A DNA stretch of 64,000 nucleotides from Streptomyces sp. NBC_00513. Its GTDB lineage: Bacteria > Actinomycetota > Actinomycetes > Streptomycetales > Streptomycetaceae. How positions within the stretch are numbered: the stretch's first letter is position 1; every line of letters begins with the position of its first letter. Location: positions 2,728,001-2,792,000 of the forward strand of contig NZ_CP107845.1 in the NCBI RefSeq assembly GCF_041431415.1. The letters are read 5' to 3'. This document shows, in pieces, positions 41,809-52,716 of the stretch. A program made the position numbers and the translations under genes. The notes under the pieces were generated by a model. The model searched no databases. It worked only from the letters and a program-made list of their open reading frames with translations, and was not told the DNA's origin.

Positions 41809-41842
41809 GGAGGCCTCCGCGGCCCGTGGCCGGGAGGCCTCC
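41809..41842 (+). terminator. Terminator after the YtxH-like gene
   Basis: GGAGGCCTCC occurs at 41809-41818 and 41833-41842; each copy is itself palindromic and together they form a 10-bp stem. Confidence 0.6.
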
Positions 41843-41884
41843 TCGACGGCGGAGTCCGCCGGTCCGTGCGGCAGAATTCTCCGC

Positions 41885-43333
41885 ATGGGGATAGTCGCCG
41901 GGCTGGACAGCTCTTCCACCTTCACTCGCATCGTCGTCTGTGACGCCGACACGGGTGCCGTGTTGCGCCAGGGCTACGCGCCCCACCCGCAGCCGACGGG
42001 CGAACCGGGGGGCACGAACCCCCACGAGACGGACCCCCAGGCGTGGCTGCTCTCGCTCGGCGAGGCGGCCGGCGGCGGTCTCCTCGAAGGGGTCCAGGCC
42101 ATAGGGGTCTCCGCGCAGCAGCACGGCCTGCTCCCCCTGGACACGCAGGGCGCCCTCGTGCGTCCGGCACTGATCGGAAACGACAAGCGCGGGCAGGTCG
42201 CCGCGGCCGACCTGATCGAGGTGCTCGGCGGTCGTCGGGGCTGGGCCGAGGCCGTGGGCTGCGTCCCGCACTCCGCGCAGCCGATCTCGAAGCTGGCCTG
42301 GCTGGCACGTACCGAGCCCGAGGCGGCGCGCCGGGTGGCCGTGTTGATGTCCCCGCACGACTGGCTCGTGTGGCAGTTGCTGGGCCGGCCCGCCCGCCGC
42401 ACCACCGACCGGGGCGGCGCGTCCGGCACCGGCTACTGGTCGACGGCCACCGGCACCTACCGCCCCGACCTGGTCGAACTGGCCCTGGGGCATCAGGCAC
42501 TGCTGCCCGAGGTGCTGGGCCCGGCCGACGCCGCCGGCACCACTCCCGAGGGGCTGCTGATATCCGCCGGGACCGGCGAGACCATGGCCGCCGCCCTCGG
42601 GCTGGGCCTCGGTCTGGGCGACGCGGTCGTGTCGCTGGGCGCCTCCGGCTCGGTGATGGCCGTGCACCACCAGGCGCTGCCCGACCCGGGCGGCCTGATC
42701 ACCTCGCTCGCCGACGCGGGCGGCATGCACCTGCCGGTGGTGAACGTCTCCAACGCCGTACGGACCCTGCGCGGCACCGCCGAGATGCTCGGCACCGACC
42801 TGGAGGGGTTGAGCGCGCTGGCGCTGAAGTCGACTCCGGGTGCGCACGGCCTCGTACTGCTGCCGTACCTGGAGGGCGAGCGGACGCCGAACCTGCCGCA
42901 GGCCGCCGGCACCCTGTCCGGGCTTCGGCGGGACTCCATGAAGCCGGAGCACCTGGCGCGGGCCGCCTTCGAGGGCATGCTGTGCGGTCTGGCCGACGCC
43001 CTCGACATCCTGCGGCACCGCGGGGTGGAGATCCGTCGGGTGTTCCTGCTGGGCGCGGCGGCCGAGCTGCCCGCCGTGCAGGCGGCGGCGCCGGGCCTGT
43101 TCGGGACGCAGATCGTGGTCCCGGCGCCGGCCGACTACGCGGCACTGGGCGCCGCCCGCCAGGCGGCGTGGGCCCTCGGTGTGGCGCGGGGCACCCTCGC
43201 GCCGCACACCCCGCCGCTCTGGCCGGGTCCGGCGGCGCAGGTCTTCGAGCCGGGCGAGGACTACCCGGCCTGGCAGGCGGTGCGCCGCCAGTACGTCGCG
43301 ACGCGCGAGCAGATCCACCCCGGGGCGTTCTAG
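41885..43333 (+). CDS. xylB: FGGY-family sugar kinase, xylulokinase-like
   Basis: This 482-aa ATP-dependent sugar kinase shows GIVAGLDSSSTFTR (phosphate 1), SAQQHGLLPLD (the xylulokinase substrate motif), the actin-fold phosphate-2 segment VVSLGASGSVMAV and LLGAAAELPAV near the end. It should phosphorylate D-xylulose or a related ketose. No xylose isomerase or transporter is adjacent, so substrate is less certain. Length is normal. Confidence 0.85.
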   Translation: MGIVAGLDSSSTFTRIVVCDADTGAVLRQGYAPHPQPTGEPGGTNPHETDPQAWLLSLGEAAGGGLLEGVQAIGVSAQQHGLLPLDTQGALVRPALIGNDKRGQVAAADLIEVLGGRRGWAEAVGCVPHSAQPISKLAWLARTEPEAARRVAVLMSPHDWLVWQLLGRPARRTTDRGGASGTGYWSTATGTYRPDLVELALGHQALLPEVLGPADAAGTTPEGLLISAGTGETMAAALGLGLGLGDAVVSLGASGSVMAVHHQALPDPGGLITSLADAGGMHLPVVNVSNAVRTLRGTAEMLGTDLEGLSALALKSTPGAHGLVLLPYLEGERTPNLPQAAGTLSGLRRDSMKPEHLARAAFEGMLCGLADALDILRHRGVEIRRVFLLGAAAELPAVQAAAPGLFGTQIVVPAPADYAALGAARQAAWALGVARGTLAPHTPPLWPGPAAQVFEPGEDYPAWQAVRRQYVATREQIHPGAF

Positions 43334-43492
43334 GCCTCGGCCCGGGACGGGCGGGCGCCCGGTCGGCGGTCGCGAGGGGGCCGAGACGGTCTGGTCCTTT
43401 TGACCTGCCTTTGCGAAAACGGGTGGGGATCGGGCACCCGATTGGCCGAAGATGGAGCGAACCCCCTCGATCTTGCCGACCGGAGCCTGCGC

Positions 43493-45226
43493 GTGCTCAT
43501 ACGACTTCTGCGGACCCACCTGGGTCCGTACCGGAAACCCATCGCCCTGCTGGTGCTGCTGCAACTGCTGCAGACCAGTGCGAGCCTCTACCTGCCCACG
43601 CTCAACGCCGACATCATCGACAACGGTGTCGTCAACGGTGACACCGGCTACATCCTGCGCTTCGGCGCTCTGATGCTCGGTGTCTCGCTCGTCCAGCTCG
43701 CCTGCAACATCGGGGCCGTCTACTACGGCGCCCGCACCGCCGCGGCGCTCGGCCGGGACGTCCGGGCCGCCGTCTTCGACCGCGTGCAGAGCTTCTCCGC
43801 GCGTGAGCTCGGCCAGTTCGGCGCCCCGTCCCTGATCACCCGTACGACGAACGACGTCCAGCAGGTCCAGATGCTGGCGTTGATGACCTTCACGCTGATG
43901 GTCTCGGCGCCGATCATGTGCGTCGGCGGCATCGCGATGGCGCTGTCGCTCGACGTGAAGCTGTCCGGGGTCCTGCTCGCCGTCGTCCCGATCCTCGGCC
44001 TGTCGGTCGGCGCGATCGTCTTCAGGACGCGTCCGCTGTTCCGGAAGATGCAGACCCGCCTGGACATCGTGAACCGGGTGCTGCGCGAGCAGATCACCGG
44101 CAACCGCGTGATCCGCGCCTTCGTTCGCGACGCGTACGAGAAGGAGCGCTTCCGGGAGGCGAACGCCGAGCTCACCGGAGTCTCGCTGGCCTCGGGGAAG
44201 CTGCTCGCGCTGATGTTCCCCGTCGTCATCGTCGTGGTGAACATCTCCAGCGTCGCCGTCATCTGGTTCGGCGCGATGCGCGTGGACAGCGGCGGCATGG
44301 AGATCGGCCAGTTGACGGCCTTCCTCGCCTACCTGATGCAGATCGTCATGTCCGTGATGATGGCCACCTTCATGTTCATGATGGTGCCGCGCGCCGAGGT
44401 CTGCGCCGAGCGCATCCAGGAGGTCCTGGACACCGAGTCCAGCGTGGTCCCGCCCACCGACCCGGTGCGCGAGCTGCGGCGGCACGGGCAGTTGGAGCTG
44501 CGCGGCGCCGACTTCCGCTACCCCGGCGCCGAGGCCTCGGTGTTGCGCGGCGTCGACCTGGTGGCCCGTCCCGGCGAGACGACGGCGGTGATCGGCTCCA
44601 CGGGCAGCGGCAAGTCCACGCTGCTGGGGCTGGTCCCCCGGCTGTTCGACGCGACCGGCGGCGAGGTGCTGGTCGACGGGGAGGACGTGCGCCGGCTGGA
44701 TCCGGAGCTGCTGGCCAGGACGGTCGGCATGGTGCCCCAGAAGCCGTACCTGTTCTCCGGCACCGTGGCCTCCAACCTGCGCTACGGGCGCCCGGACGCC
44801 ACGGACGAGGAGCTGTGGCAGGCGCTGGAGGTGGCCCAGGCCAAGGACTTCGTGTCCGCGCTGGAGGGGGGCCTCGAAGCGCCCGTCTCCCAGGGCGGCA
44901 CCAATGTCTCCGGCGGTCAGCGGCAGCGGTTGGCGATTGCCCGCACGCTCGTGCAGCGTCCGGAGATCTACCTGTTCGACGACTCCTTCTCGGCGCTGGA
45001 CTACGCGACGGACGCGGCGCTGCGCGCGGCGCTGTCCCGCGAGACGGAGAACGCGACCGTGGTCATCGTCGCCCAGCGGGTGTCCACGATCCGTGACGCC
45101 GATCGGATCATCGTCCTCGACGAGGGCCGGGTGGTGGGCGAGGGACGCCATCACGAGTTGATGGCCGGCAATGAGACCTACCGGGAGATCGTGCTCTCCC
45201 AGCTGACGGAGGCGGAGGCGGCGTGA
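43493..45226 (+). CDS. ABC exporter half, degenerate ATP site
   Basis: This 577-aa type IV ABC exporter starts at the GTG at 43493 (VLIRLLRTHLGPY). Six TM helices (about 15-290) precede the NBD. Walker A is GSTGSGKST, the signature NVSGGQRQR is canonical, but the catalytic Glu after Walker B is Asp (LFDDSFSALD) and the switch His is Gln (VAQRVSTI). These changes mark the non-hydrolysing site of heterodimeric exporters such as TM287/288 and TmrAB. It overlaps the next gene by GTGA; the partners form one transporter exporting lipids, peptides or drugs. Confidence 0.9.
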   Translation: MLIRLLRTHLGPYRKPIALLVLLQLLQTSASLYLPTLNADIIDNGVVNGDTGYILRFGALMLGVSLVQLACNIGAVYYGARTAAALGRDVRAAVFDRVQSFSARELGQFGAPSLITRTTNDVQQVQMLALMTFTLMVSAPIMCVGGIAMALSLDVKLSGVLLAVVPILGLSVGAIVFRTRPLFRKMQTRLDIVNRVLREQITGNRVIRAFVRDAYEKERFREANAELTGVSLASGKLLALMFPVVIVVVNISSVAVIWFGAMRVDSGGMEIGQLTAFLAYLMQIVMSVMMATFMFMMVPRAEVCAERIQEVLDTESSVVPPTDPVRELRRHGQLELRGADFRYPGAEASVLRGVDLVARPGETTAVIGSTGSGKSTLLGLVPRLFDATGGEVLVDGEDVRRLDPELLARTVGMVPQKPYLFSGTVASNLRYGRPDATDEELWQALEVAQAKDFVSALEGGLEAPVSQGGTNVSGGQRQRLAIARTLVQRPEIYLFDDSFSALDYATDAALRAALSRETENATVVIVAQRVSTIRDADRIIVLDEGRVVGEGRHHELMAGNETYREIVLSQLTEAEAA

Positions 45227-47145
45227 GCGGGCCCGGAGGACGAATGATGATGGGGCCGACCCAGCGGTCCATGGACTTCAAGGGGTCGGGCAAGCGGCTG
45301 CTGGGGCAGCTCGCACAGGACCGGGTCAAGCTGTGGGGCATGGTCGTCGCCGTCATAGGCAGCGTCGCGTTCACGGTGGTCGGCCCGAAGATCCTGGGTC
45401 ATGCCACCGACCTGGTGTTCGCGGGGATCGTCGGCCGGCAGATGCCCGCCGGGATCACGAAGCAGCAGGCGCTGGACGACCTGCGCGCCAAGGGCCAGGA
45501 CGGCATGGCGGACATGCTGTCCGGGACCGCCTTCACGCCGGGGCAGGGCATCGACTTCGGTGCCGTCGGGGTCGTGGCGATCTGGGCGCTGGTGGTGTTC
45601 ACCCTCGCGGGTCTGCTGATGCTGGTGGCGACGCGGCTGTCGAACCACGTCATGAACGGCACCGTGTACCGGATGCGCGAGGAGCTCCAGGCGAAGCTGT
45701 CGCGGCTGCCGCTGTCGTACTTCGACCAGCAGAAGCGCGGCGAGGTGCTCAGCCGGGCGACGAACGACATCGACAACATCGGGCAGACCCTCCAACAGAC
45801 GATGGGGCAGTTGCTGAACTCGCTGCTGACGATCGTCGGCGTGCTGGCGATGATGTTCTGGATCTCGCCGCTGCTGGCGCTGGTCGCGCTGGTGACGGTG
45901 CCGATCTCGATCTTCGTCGCGGCGAAGATCGGCAAGAAGTCGCAGCCGCAGTTCGTGGCGCAGTGGAAGACCACGGGCACGCTCAACGCGCACATCGAGG
46001 AGATGTACTCGGGGCACAACCTGGTCAAGGTCTTCGGGCGGCAGAAGGAGTCCGCGGCGGTCTTCGCCGCGGAGAACGAGGAGCTGTACAAGGCCTCGTT
46101 CAAGGCGCAGTTGGTCAGCGGCATCATGCAGCCGGTGATGTTCTTCATCTCGAACGTCAACTACGTGCTGATCGCGGTCGTCGGCGGTCTGCGGGTGGCC
46201 TCGGGCACCCTGTCGATCGGTGACGTGCAGGCCTTCATCCAGTACTCGCGCCAGTTCTCGATGCCGCTGACGCAGGTCGCCTCCATGGCGAACCTGGTGC
46301 AGTCCGGCGTGGCCTCGGCGGAGCGGGTGTACGAGCTGCTCGACGCCGAGGAGCAGGAGCCGGACGCGGAGGTCCCGGAGCGTCCGGAGTCGCTGCGCGG
46401 CCAGGTCACCCTGGACAAGGTCGCCTTCCGCTACGAGCCGGACAAGCCGCTGATCGAGAACCTCTCGCTGACGGTCGAGCCGGGTCACACGGTCGCGATC
46501 GTCGGCCCGACGGGCGCCGGGAAGACCACGCTGGTCAACCTGCTGATGCGGTTCTACGAGGTCACGGGCGGCGAGATCGCCCTGGACGGGGTGGACATCG
46601 CGAAGATGACCCGCGAGGAGCTGCGGAGCGGGATCGGCATGGTGCTCCAGGACACCTGGTTGTTCGGCGGCACCATCGCGGAGAACATCGCCTACGGTGC
46701 TTCGCGCGAGGTGACCCGCGAGGAGATCGAGGAGGCCGCGCGGGCGGCGCACGCGGACCGGTTCATCCGCACCCTGCCGGACGGCTACGACACGGTGCTG
46801 GACGACGAGGGCGCGGGGGTCAGCGCGGGCGAGAAGCAGCTGATCACCATCGCGCGGGCGTTCCTGTCGGATCCGGTGATCCTGGTGCTCGACGAGGCGA
46901 CCAGTTCGGTGGACACCCGTACCGAGGTGCTGATCCAGAAGGCCATGGCGCGTCTCGCGCACGGCCGTACGTCCTTCGTCATCGCGCACCGGCTGTCCAC
47001 GATCCGCGACGCGGACGTGATCCTGGTGATGGAGAGCGGGTCGATCGTGGAGCAGGGCACCCACGAGGAGCTGTTGGCTGCGGACGGCGCCTACGCGCGG
47101 CTGTACGCGGCGCAGTTCGCGCAGGCGGTGGCCGAGGTCGACTGA
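45223..47145 (+). CDS. ABC exporter half, catalytic partner
   Basis: This is a 640-aa partner. Its N-terminal TMD has an unusual extra loop after TM1 (about 60-110; GITKQQALDDLRAKGQDGMADMLSG). The NBD has Walker A GPTGAGKTT, canonical Walker B LVLDEATSSVD and switch IAHRLSTI, while its signature is altered (GVSAGEKQL). That is exactly the counterpart of the degenerate site in the first gene, so one site of the dimer binds ATP without turnover. A terminator follows. Confidence 0.92.
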   Translation: MSGPGGRMMMGPTQRSMDFKGSGKRLLGQLAQDRVKLWGMVVAVIGSVAFTVVGPKILGHATDLVFAGIVGRQMPAGITKQQALDDLRAKGQDGMADMLSGTAFTPGQGIDFGAVGVVAIWALVVFTLAGLLMLVATRLSNHVMNGTVYRMREELQAKLSRLPLSYFDQQKRGEVLSRATNDIDNIGQTLQQTMGQLLNSLLTIVGVLAMMFWISPLLALVALVTVPISIFVAAKIGKKSQPQFVAQWKTTGTLNAHIEEMYSGHNLVKVFGRQKESAAVFAAENEELYKASFKAQLVSGIMQPVMFFISNVNYVLIAVVGGLRVASGTLSIGDVQAFIQYSRQFSMPLTQVASMANLVQSGVASAERVYELLDAEEQEPDAEVPERPESLRGQVTLDKVAFRYEPDKPLIENLSLTVEPGHTVAIVGPTGAGKTTLVNLLMRFYEVTGGEIALDGVDIAKMTREELRSGIGMVLQDTWLFGGTIAENIAYGASREVTREEIEEAARAAHADRFIRTLPDGYDTVLDDEGAGVSAGEKQLITIARAFLSDPVILVLDEATSSVDTRTEVLIQKAMARLAHGRTSFVIAHRLSTIRDADVILVMESGSIVEQGTHEELLAADGAYARLYAAQFAQAVAEVD

Positions 47146-47171
47146 CCGGGCGGGCTCGTCGCGGTGGTGTC

Positions 47172-47200
47172 AGGGGTGCCCTCGTCGAGGGGGCACCCCT
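47172..47200 (+). terminator. Terminator after the ABC exporter operon
   Basis: AGGGGTGCCC and GGGCACCCCT form a perfect 10-bp stem with a 9-nt loop, followed by TT. Confidence 0.8.
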
Positions 47201-47256
47201 TCGGCGTGTCCGGGCTCGTCCGTCCGGGTCGCGTGCGGTCCGGGCGGACGGGCGCG

Positions 47257-48330
47257 TCAGTCCAGGTAGCCGCGGAGCTGGTCGGCGAAGGCGTGGTCGC
47301 GCAGCTTGTTGAGGGTCTTGGACTCGATCTGGCGGATCCGTTCGCGGGTCACGCCGAAGATCCGGCCGATCTCCTCAAGGGTGCGCGGCCGGCCGTCGGC
47401 CAGGCCGTAGCGCAGTTGGACGACCTTGCGTTCGCGCTCGCCGAGGGTCGAGAGCACGGCTTCCAGGTGCTCGCGGAGCAGGAAGAAGGCGGCCGACTCC
47501 ATGGGCGAGGTGGCGTCCCCGTCCTCGATGAGGTCGCCGAGGGCCACGTCGTCCTCCTCGCCCACCGGGGCGTGCAGGGAGACCGGCTCCTGGGCGAGAC
47601 GGAGTACCTCCAGGACCCGCTCGGGGGTCAGTTCGAGGTGGACGGCGACCTCTTCGGCGGTGGGCTCGTATCCGCGTTCCTGGAGCATGCGGCGCTGGAC
47701 GCGTACGACGCGGTTGATCAGTTCCACGACGTGGACGGGGACGCGGATGGTCCGGGCCTGGTCGGCGAGGGCCCGGGACATCGCCTGCCGGATCCACCAG
47801 GTGGCGTAGGTGGAGAACTTGTAGCCGCGGGCGTAGTCAAACTTCTCGACGGCCCGGATCAGGCCGAGGTTCCCCTCCTGGACCAGGTCGAGCATGGTGA
47901 GCCCGCGGCCCACGTAGCGTTTGGCCACGGAGACGACGAGGCGCAGGTTGGACTCGATGAGGCGGCGTTTGGCCATCCGTCCCATGACGACGAGCTTGTC
48001 CAGGTCGAGGGTGAGTTGGAGGTCGAGGCCGGGGGTGTTGCCCAGCTTCTCCTCGGCGAACAGTCCGGCCTCGACGCGTCGCGCCAGGTCCACTTCCTCC
48101 GCCGCGGTGAGCAGCGGGATCCTGCCTATCTCGCGCAGGTACTGTCGGAAGAGGTCGGCGGAGGGTCCCGCCCCGCTCCCGCTGTCCGCGCTGCGCCTGC
48201 GCTGCTCGGGCACCGGTTCGATCAGCTCCAAGACCTCGGGCTCGTCGTCGACGGCTTCGGCTTGCGCCTCGACGGGTTCGTCGGCCCGAGCGGGGTGACT
48301 CACGTTCACGGTCAGGGTCCGGGTCTGCAC
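47257..48330 (-). CDS. hrdA: Group 2 RNA polymerase sigma factor, HrdA-like
   Basis: This 357-aa sigma-70 protein starts at the GTG at 48330 behind an ideal GGAGGT; an ATG 60 bp upstream is weaker. Region 1.2 ([16 protein letters not shown]), region 2 ([38 protein letters not shown]), region 3 and region 4.2 ([20 protein letters not shown]) are intact. The long N-terminal domain of HrdB is missing, so it is a non-essential paralogue (HrdA/C/D class). Position near dnaG and an ABC pair matches hrdA (SCO2465, recalled). Confidence 0.85.
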   Translation of the reverse strand: MQTRTLTVNVSHPARADEPVEAQAEAVDDEPEVLELIEPVPEQRRRSADSGSGAGPSADLFRQYLREIGRIPLLTAAEEVDLARRVEAGLFAEEKLGNTPGLDLQLTLDLDKLVVMGRMAKRRLIESNLRLVVSVAKRYVGRGLTMLDLVQEGNLGLIRAVEKFDYARGYKFSTYATWWIRQAMSRALADQARTIRVPVHVVELINRVVRVQRRMLQERGYEPTAEEVAVHLELTPERVLEVLRLAQEPVSLHAPVGEEDDVALGDLIEDGDATSPMESAAFFLLREHLEAVLSTLGERERKVVQLRYGLADGRPRTLEEIGRIFGVTRERIRQIESKTLNKLRDHAFADQLRGYLD

Positions 48331-48601
48331 GGGGGCGACCTCCAGGGCTCCGAGGACGGGGGCACCGCACCTCAGTGTGGGGTACGACACATCGCCGCCA
48401 CGAGGGGCGTGCGAGCACTTTCTGAGTCCGGTGCGTGACCGATGGTTACCCCCTGGCGGGAACCCCGATGCGGATCGGACGGATGTCCGAGACGGGTGGT
48501 CGGCGGCTGCGGCGCCGACCTGCGCGGAGCGCGGCGCGTGACGTGGCGGGAGGCCGGCCGGCGGGGTGGGGCGTTCCGCCCGGTGCCCCGCCGGGCGGGG
48601 G

Positions 48602-49378
<777 letters not shown>

Positions 49379-49438
49379 TCACCCCTGACGCACACGACGG
49401 ATCGGCATATGACTAATCGGCATACCCCGACGGTCGCG

Positions 49439-50128
49439 TCAGTCTGCCAGAGCGGCCAGGGCCCGCGACACCCCCTCCTCCTTCGGTCCCAGGAAGCGCG
49501 GTTCGGGCCGCAGGGTCGCGTCCAGCGCCGCCTTGCCGGCCGCGAAGACCTCGCGGGTGCTGCCGTAGTACCAGGTGGAATCGTGTACGTCGGCGACCCC
49601 GACCCCGTACGAGTCCACGCCCGCGGCCTGACACAGGGCGACGGCCCGCCGGATGTGGAAGCCCTGGCTGATCAGCACCGCCCGGTGCACCCCGAAGATC
49701 TCCTTGGCGCGGACACAGGAGTCCCAGGTGTCGAAGCCGGCGTAATCGCTGACGACCCGGTCGTCCGGCACCCCGTGCCCGGTGAGGTAGGTGCGCATCG
49801 CGTCGGGCTCGTCGTACTCCTCGCGACTGTTGTCGCCCGTGACCAGGACGACCTTGACCTTGCCGGCGCGGTACAACTCGGCGGCCGCGTCGAGCCGGTC
49901 GGCCAGGTAGGGGGTCGGTCTGCCGTTCCACAGTCCGGCCCCGAACACCACGGCCACGTCGGCCGCCGGCGCGTCGGCCGTGGTCCGCAGTCGCGGCGCG
50001 GCGGCGGCGTGCGTCCAGGCCGAGGGGAGCAACGCGAGCACGCAGCCGACCATGACGGCCTGCACGGCCCGCCGCCGCGCCGTGACGGTGCGCAGCGGCA
50101 GCCTCGGCCTCTTCCCGATCCCACGCAT
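49439..50128 (-). CDS. SanA/YdcF-type DUF218 membrane-anchored protein
   Basis: This 229-aa protein starts at the ATG at 50128 (MRGIGKRPRLP). A TM anchor lies at about 20-40. The DUF218 domain has VVFGAGLWNGRPTPYLADRLD, LVTGDNSREEYDEPDAM and ISQGFHIRRAVALC, typical of the SanA (vancomycin sensitivity at high temperature) branch. The family is linked to envelope barrier function but the reaction is not known. It is divergent from the chelatase gene. Confidence 0.85.
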   Translation of the reverse strand: MRGIGKRPRLPLRTVTARRRAVQAVMVGCVLALLPSAWTHAAAAPRLRTTADAPAADVAVVFGAGLWNGRPTPYLADRLDAAAELYRAGKVKVVLVTGDNSREEYDEPDAMRTYLTGHGVPDDRVVSDYAGFDTWDSCVRAKEIFGVHRAVLISQGFHIRRAVALCQAAGVDSYGVGVADVHDSTWYYGSTREVFAAGKAALDATLRPEPRFLGPKEEGVSRALAALAD

Positions 50129-50368
50129 GACTGTCCCCCCGGTGGTGCCCTCGGATGTGTCCCTGATCAGGACGCCGGGAGGGGGCGCGCGGTTTCGGCG
50201 ACCGCCCCGGGCGCGCGCCACCCACCCGGTGTGCGCCACCCACCGGCGCGCGCCTCCCACCGGCGCCGCGCGGAAAGCACAGCGCCCGACCGGTACCGGT
50301 GAGCAGCCGGTAAAGACCCGTCACCCCGGCGCAACGCCCCGGCAACCTCGGCCCCGCAGGATCGGTTC

Positions 50369-50659
50369 ATGACGGAGTCGGCGCACCCTCCCGAGTACCA
50401 GTCCCTCCCCCTCCCTCCCGCCACCGCCGCGGAGCTGCTGACGCGGATCACCGCGCAGCTCGGCACGCAGCTCAGCGGATTGCGCCCCCGGCACGGCCCG
50501 GGGGCCCGGCACCACGGAGTCCACGCATGCAGCCCACCCTCGTCGCCGTGGCCCACGGCAGCCGCGACCCTCGTGCCCTGCCCACCATCGAGGCCCTGCT
50601 CGAACGGGTCCGTGAGCTCCGCCCCCGGCTCGATGTCCGGCTGGGGCACGTCGAGCTGA
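50369..50659 (+). CDS. Possible short upstream ORF overlapping the chelatase gene
   Basis: A 96-codon frame begins MTESAHPPEYQSLPLPPATAA at 50369. The first about 50 residues look genuinely coding by codon use, but the part overlapping the chelatase gene (from 50527) in another frame does not. Either it is a short leader-type gene or a frameshift has split off an N-terminal extension. Low confidence as an independent gene. Confidence 0.3.
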   Translation: MTESAHPPEYQSLPLPPATAAELLTRITAQLGTQLSGLRPRHGPGARHHGVHACSPPSSPWPTAAATLVPCPPSRPCSNGSVSSAPGSMSGWGTSS

Positions 50660-51240
50660 ACCGGCCCCTGCTCGACGACACCCTCGACCGCGCCACCGGC
50701 GAGGCCGTCCTGGTGCCGCTGCTGCTCAGCCGGGGGCACCACGTCAAGCGGGACCTGCCCGCGGCCGCCGCCCGGGCCGGCCACCTGCGGACCCGGGTCG
50801 CCGAGCCGCTCGGCCCGCATCCCCTGCTGGTCGAGGCCCTGTACGAGCGGCTGCTGGAGGCGGGCTGGAGCCCCGGCACGCCCGTCGTGCTGGCCTCGGC
50901 CGGTTCTCGCGACCCCGACGCCGCCGCCGACGTCAGCCTCGGCGCGGCCCTGCTCTCCGAGCGCCTCGGCGGGGTCGCCGTGGTCCCGGGCCACGCCTCG
51001 GCCGCCGCGCCGAGCGTGCCCGAAGCCGTGCGGGCGCTGTCGCTCCGGACCGGGCGCCGGGTCGCCGTCGCCTCGTACTTCACCGCTCCCGGCCGGTTCG
51101 CCACCGCGAGCGCGGCCGCCGCGAGCGGGCCGGCCGCCGCGCCGCTGGGCGCGCACCCGGCGCTGGCCCGCCTGGTGGTGCGACGGTACGAGGAGGCCCT
51201 GGCCCGCCGGGAACGACCCCTGGAGCGGGCCGTCGCGTAG
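50527..51240 (+). CDS. Sirohydrochlorin chelatase-like protein (CbiX/SirB family)
   Basis: This 237-aa cytosolic protein inserts Fe2+ or Co2+ into sirohydrochlorin for siroheme or cobalamin. His10 (VAHGSRDP) and His73 (SRGHHVKRD) are the metal ligands. The two CbiX-type halves are fused, as usual in actinobacteria (second half AVVPGHASAAAPSVPEAV is degenerate). The start has CGGAG upstream. Siroheme is the cofactor of the NirB-type nitrite reductase at the end of this window. It precedes dgt by 54 bp. Confidence 0.88.
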   Translation: MQPTLVAVAHGSRDPRALPTIEALLERVRELRPRLDVRLGHVELNRPLLDDTLDRATGEAVLVPLLLSRGHHVKRDLPAAAARAGHLRTRVAEPLGPHPLLVEALYERLLEAGWSPGTPVVLASAGSRDPDAAADVSLGAALLSERLGGVAVVPGHASAAAPSVPEAVRALSLRTGRRVAVASYFTAPGRFATASAAAASGPAAAPLGAHPALARLVVRRYEEALARRERPLERAVA

Positions 51241-51294
51241 AGGGGATGTCCGCAAAGTCCCGCCGTGACGGTGGTTCCGGTTACCGTCTGAACC

Positions 51295-52608
51295 ATGGAA
51301 GGCTTGGAAGGCACCACCGCACCCGCCCGTCCCGTCGACGCGTACGACCCGGCCGACACCGAGCGCTGGGCCGGCGAGCCCGACAAACGGCCCGGCCGGA
51401 CCGCCTTCCAGCGGGACCGCGCCCGTGTGCTGCACTCCGCCGCGCTGCGCCGGCTCGCCGGCAAGACGCAGGTCGTCACCCCGGGCACGCGTTCGTACGA
51501 CTGGGACGCGAGTCCTCGTACACGGCTGACGCACTCGCTGGAGTGCGCCCAGATCGGCCGGGAGCTCGGGCTGGCCCTCGGTTGCGATCCCGATCTGGTC
51601 GAGGCGTCCTGCCTCTCGCACGACATGGGCCACCCGCCGTTCGGCCACAACGGCGAGGAGGCGCTGAACGAGTTCGCGAAGGACTGCGGCGGCTTCGAGG
51701 GCAACGCCCAGTCGCTGCGGCTGCTGACCCGCCTGGAACCCAAGCGGTTCGTGCCCGATCCCGTGTCGGGCGAACTCGTCAGCGTCGGCCTGAACCTGAC
51801 CCGGGCCTGCCTGGACGCCGCCACCAAGTACCCCTGGGCCCGCGGTGACCACCCCACCGACCCGGGCTCGGTGAAGTTCGGCGCGTACGAGGACGACCTG
51901 CCCGTCTTCGAGTGGCTGCGCCGGGGCGCGCCCGCCGACCGCAAGTGCTTCGAGGCCCAGGTCATGGACTGGGCGGACGACGTGGCGTACTCCGTCCACG
52001 ACTTCGAGGACGGTCTGCACGCCGGCCACCTCGACCCGAACCTGCTCTTCGCGGAGCCCGAGCGCGCCACGATCTGGCAGGTCGCCATCGGTCGGTACGT
52101 GCCGGCCGACACCGCGCCCGAGGAGCTGCGCGAGGCCCTGGACCGGCTGATGGAGCAGGAGTGGTGGCCGCACGGCTACGACGGTTCCGCCATCGCCCAG
52201 GCCCGGTTGAAGGACGCCACCAGCCAACTGATCGGCCGTTTCTGCACGGCCGCCGAGACCGCGACCCGGGAGGCCCACGGACCGGGCCGGTTGACCCGCT
52301 ACTCCGCCGGACTGGTGGTGCCGCGCGAGGCCCGCAACGAATGCGCCGTCCTCAAGGCGGTCGCGGACCTGTACGTGATGCAGCGCGACGAACAGGAGCG
52401 GGTCCGCGCCGACCAACGCGTCGTCCTGGCCGAACTCGCGGAGGCGCTCAGCGCCCGCGCGCCCGAGGGCCTGGAACCGCAGTTCAGGGCGATCTTCGAC
52501 GCGGCGACGGACGACAAGGCCCGCAAGCGCGCGGTCGTCGACCAGATCGCCTGCCTCACCGACGCGTCCGCGCGCTCCCTTCACGCCCGTCTCACCAGAA
52601 GGCCCTGA
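51295..52608 (+). CDS. dgt: Deoxyguanosinetriphosphate triphosphohydrolase-like protein
   Basis: This 437-aa HD-domain enzyme splits dGTP (or other dNTPs) to the deoxynucleoside and triphosphate. The metal-binding residues are visible: His80 (TRLTHSLE), His109-Asp110 ([16 protein letters not shown]) and a later Asp ([13 protein letters not shown]). Length is typical of the type 2 subfamily. It precedes the flavoprotein and dnaG, matching the conserved actinobacterial dgt-dnaG neighbourhood. Confidence 0.93.
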   Translation: MEGLEGTTAPARPVDAYDPADTERWAGEPDKRPGRTAFQRDRARVLHSAALRRLAGKTQVVTPGTRSYDWDASPRTRLTHSLECAQIGRELGLALGCDPDLVEASCLSHDMGHPPFGHNGEEALNEFAKDCGGFEGNAQSLRLLTRLEPKRFVPDPVSGELVSVGLNLTRACLDAATKYPWARGDHPTDPGSVKFGAYEDDLPVFEWLRRGAPADRKCFEAQVMDWADDVAYSVHDFEDGLHAGHLDPNLLFAEPERATIWQVAIGRYVPADTAPEELREALDRLMEQEWWPHGYDGSAIAQARLKDATSQLIGRFCTAAETATREAHGPGRLTRYSAGLVVPREARNECAVLKAVADLYVMQRDEQERVRADQRVVLAELAEALSARAPEGLEPQFRAIFDAATDDKARKRAVVDQIACLTDASARSLHARLTRRP

Positions 52609-52716
52609 CGCTCCGAAGGGTGAGCCGATCGGGCCATTCCCCCTTCACGGGGCAGGCTCAGTGCGGGACGCTCGCATGTGGTCGCATGTGGCGGAGAGGT
52701 TATGAGGAGGCATCAG

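Noticed and set aside
41339..45154. A 1271-codon open frame antisense to the xylulokinase and ABC genes
   Set aside because: It has no recognisable domain, is Arg/His/Gly-rich as expected for a shadow frame, and the sense-strand genes are unambiguous.
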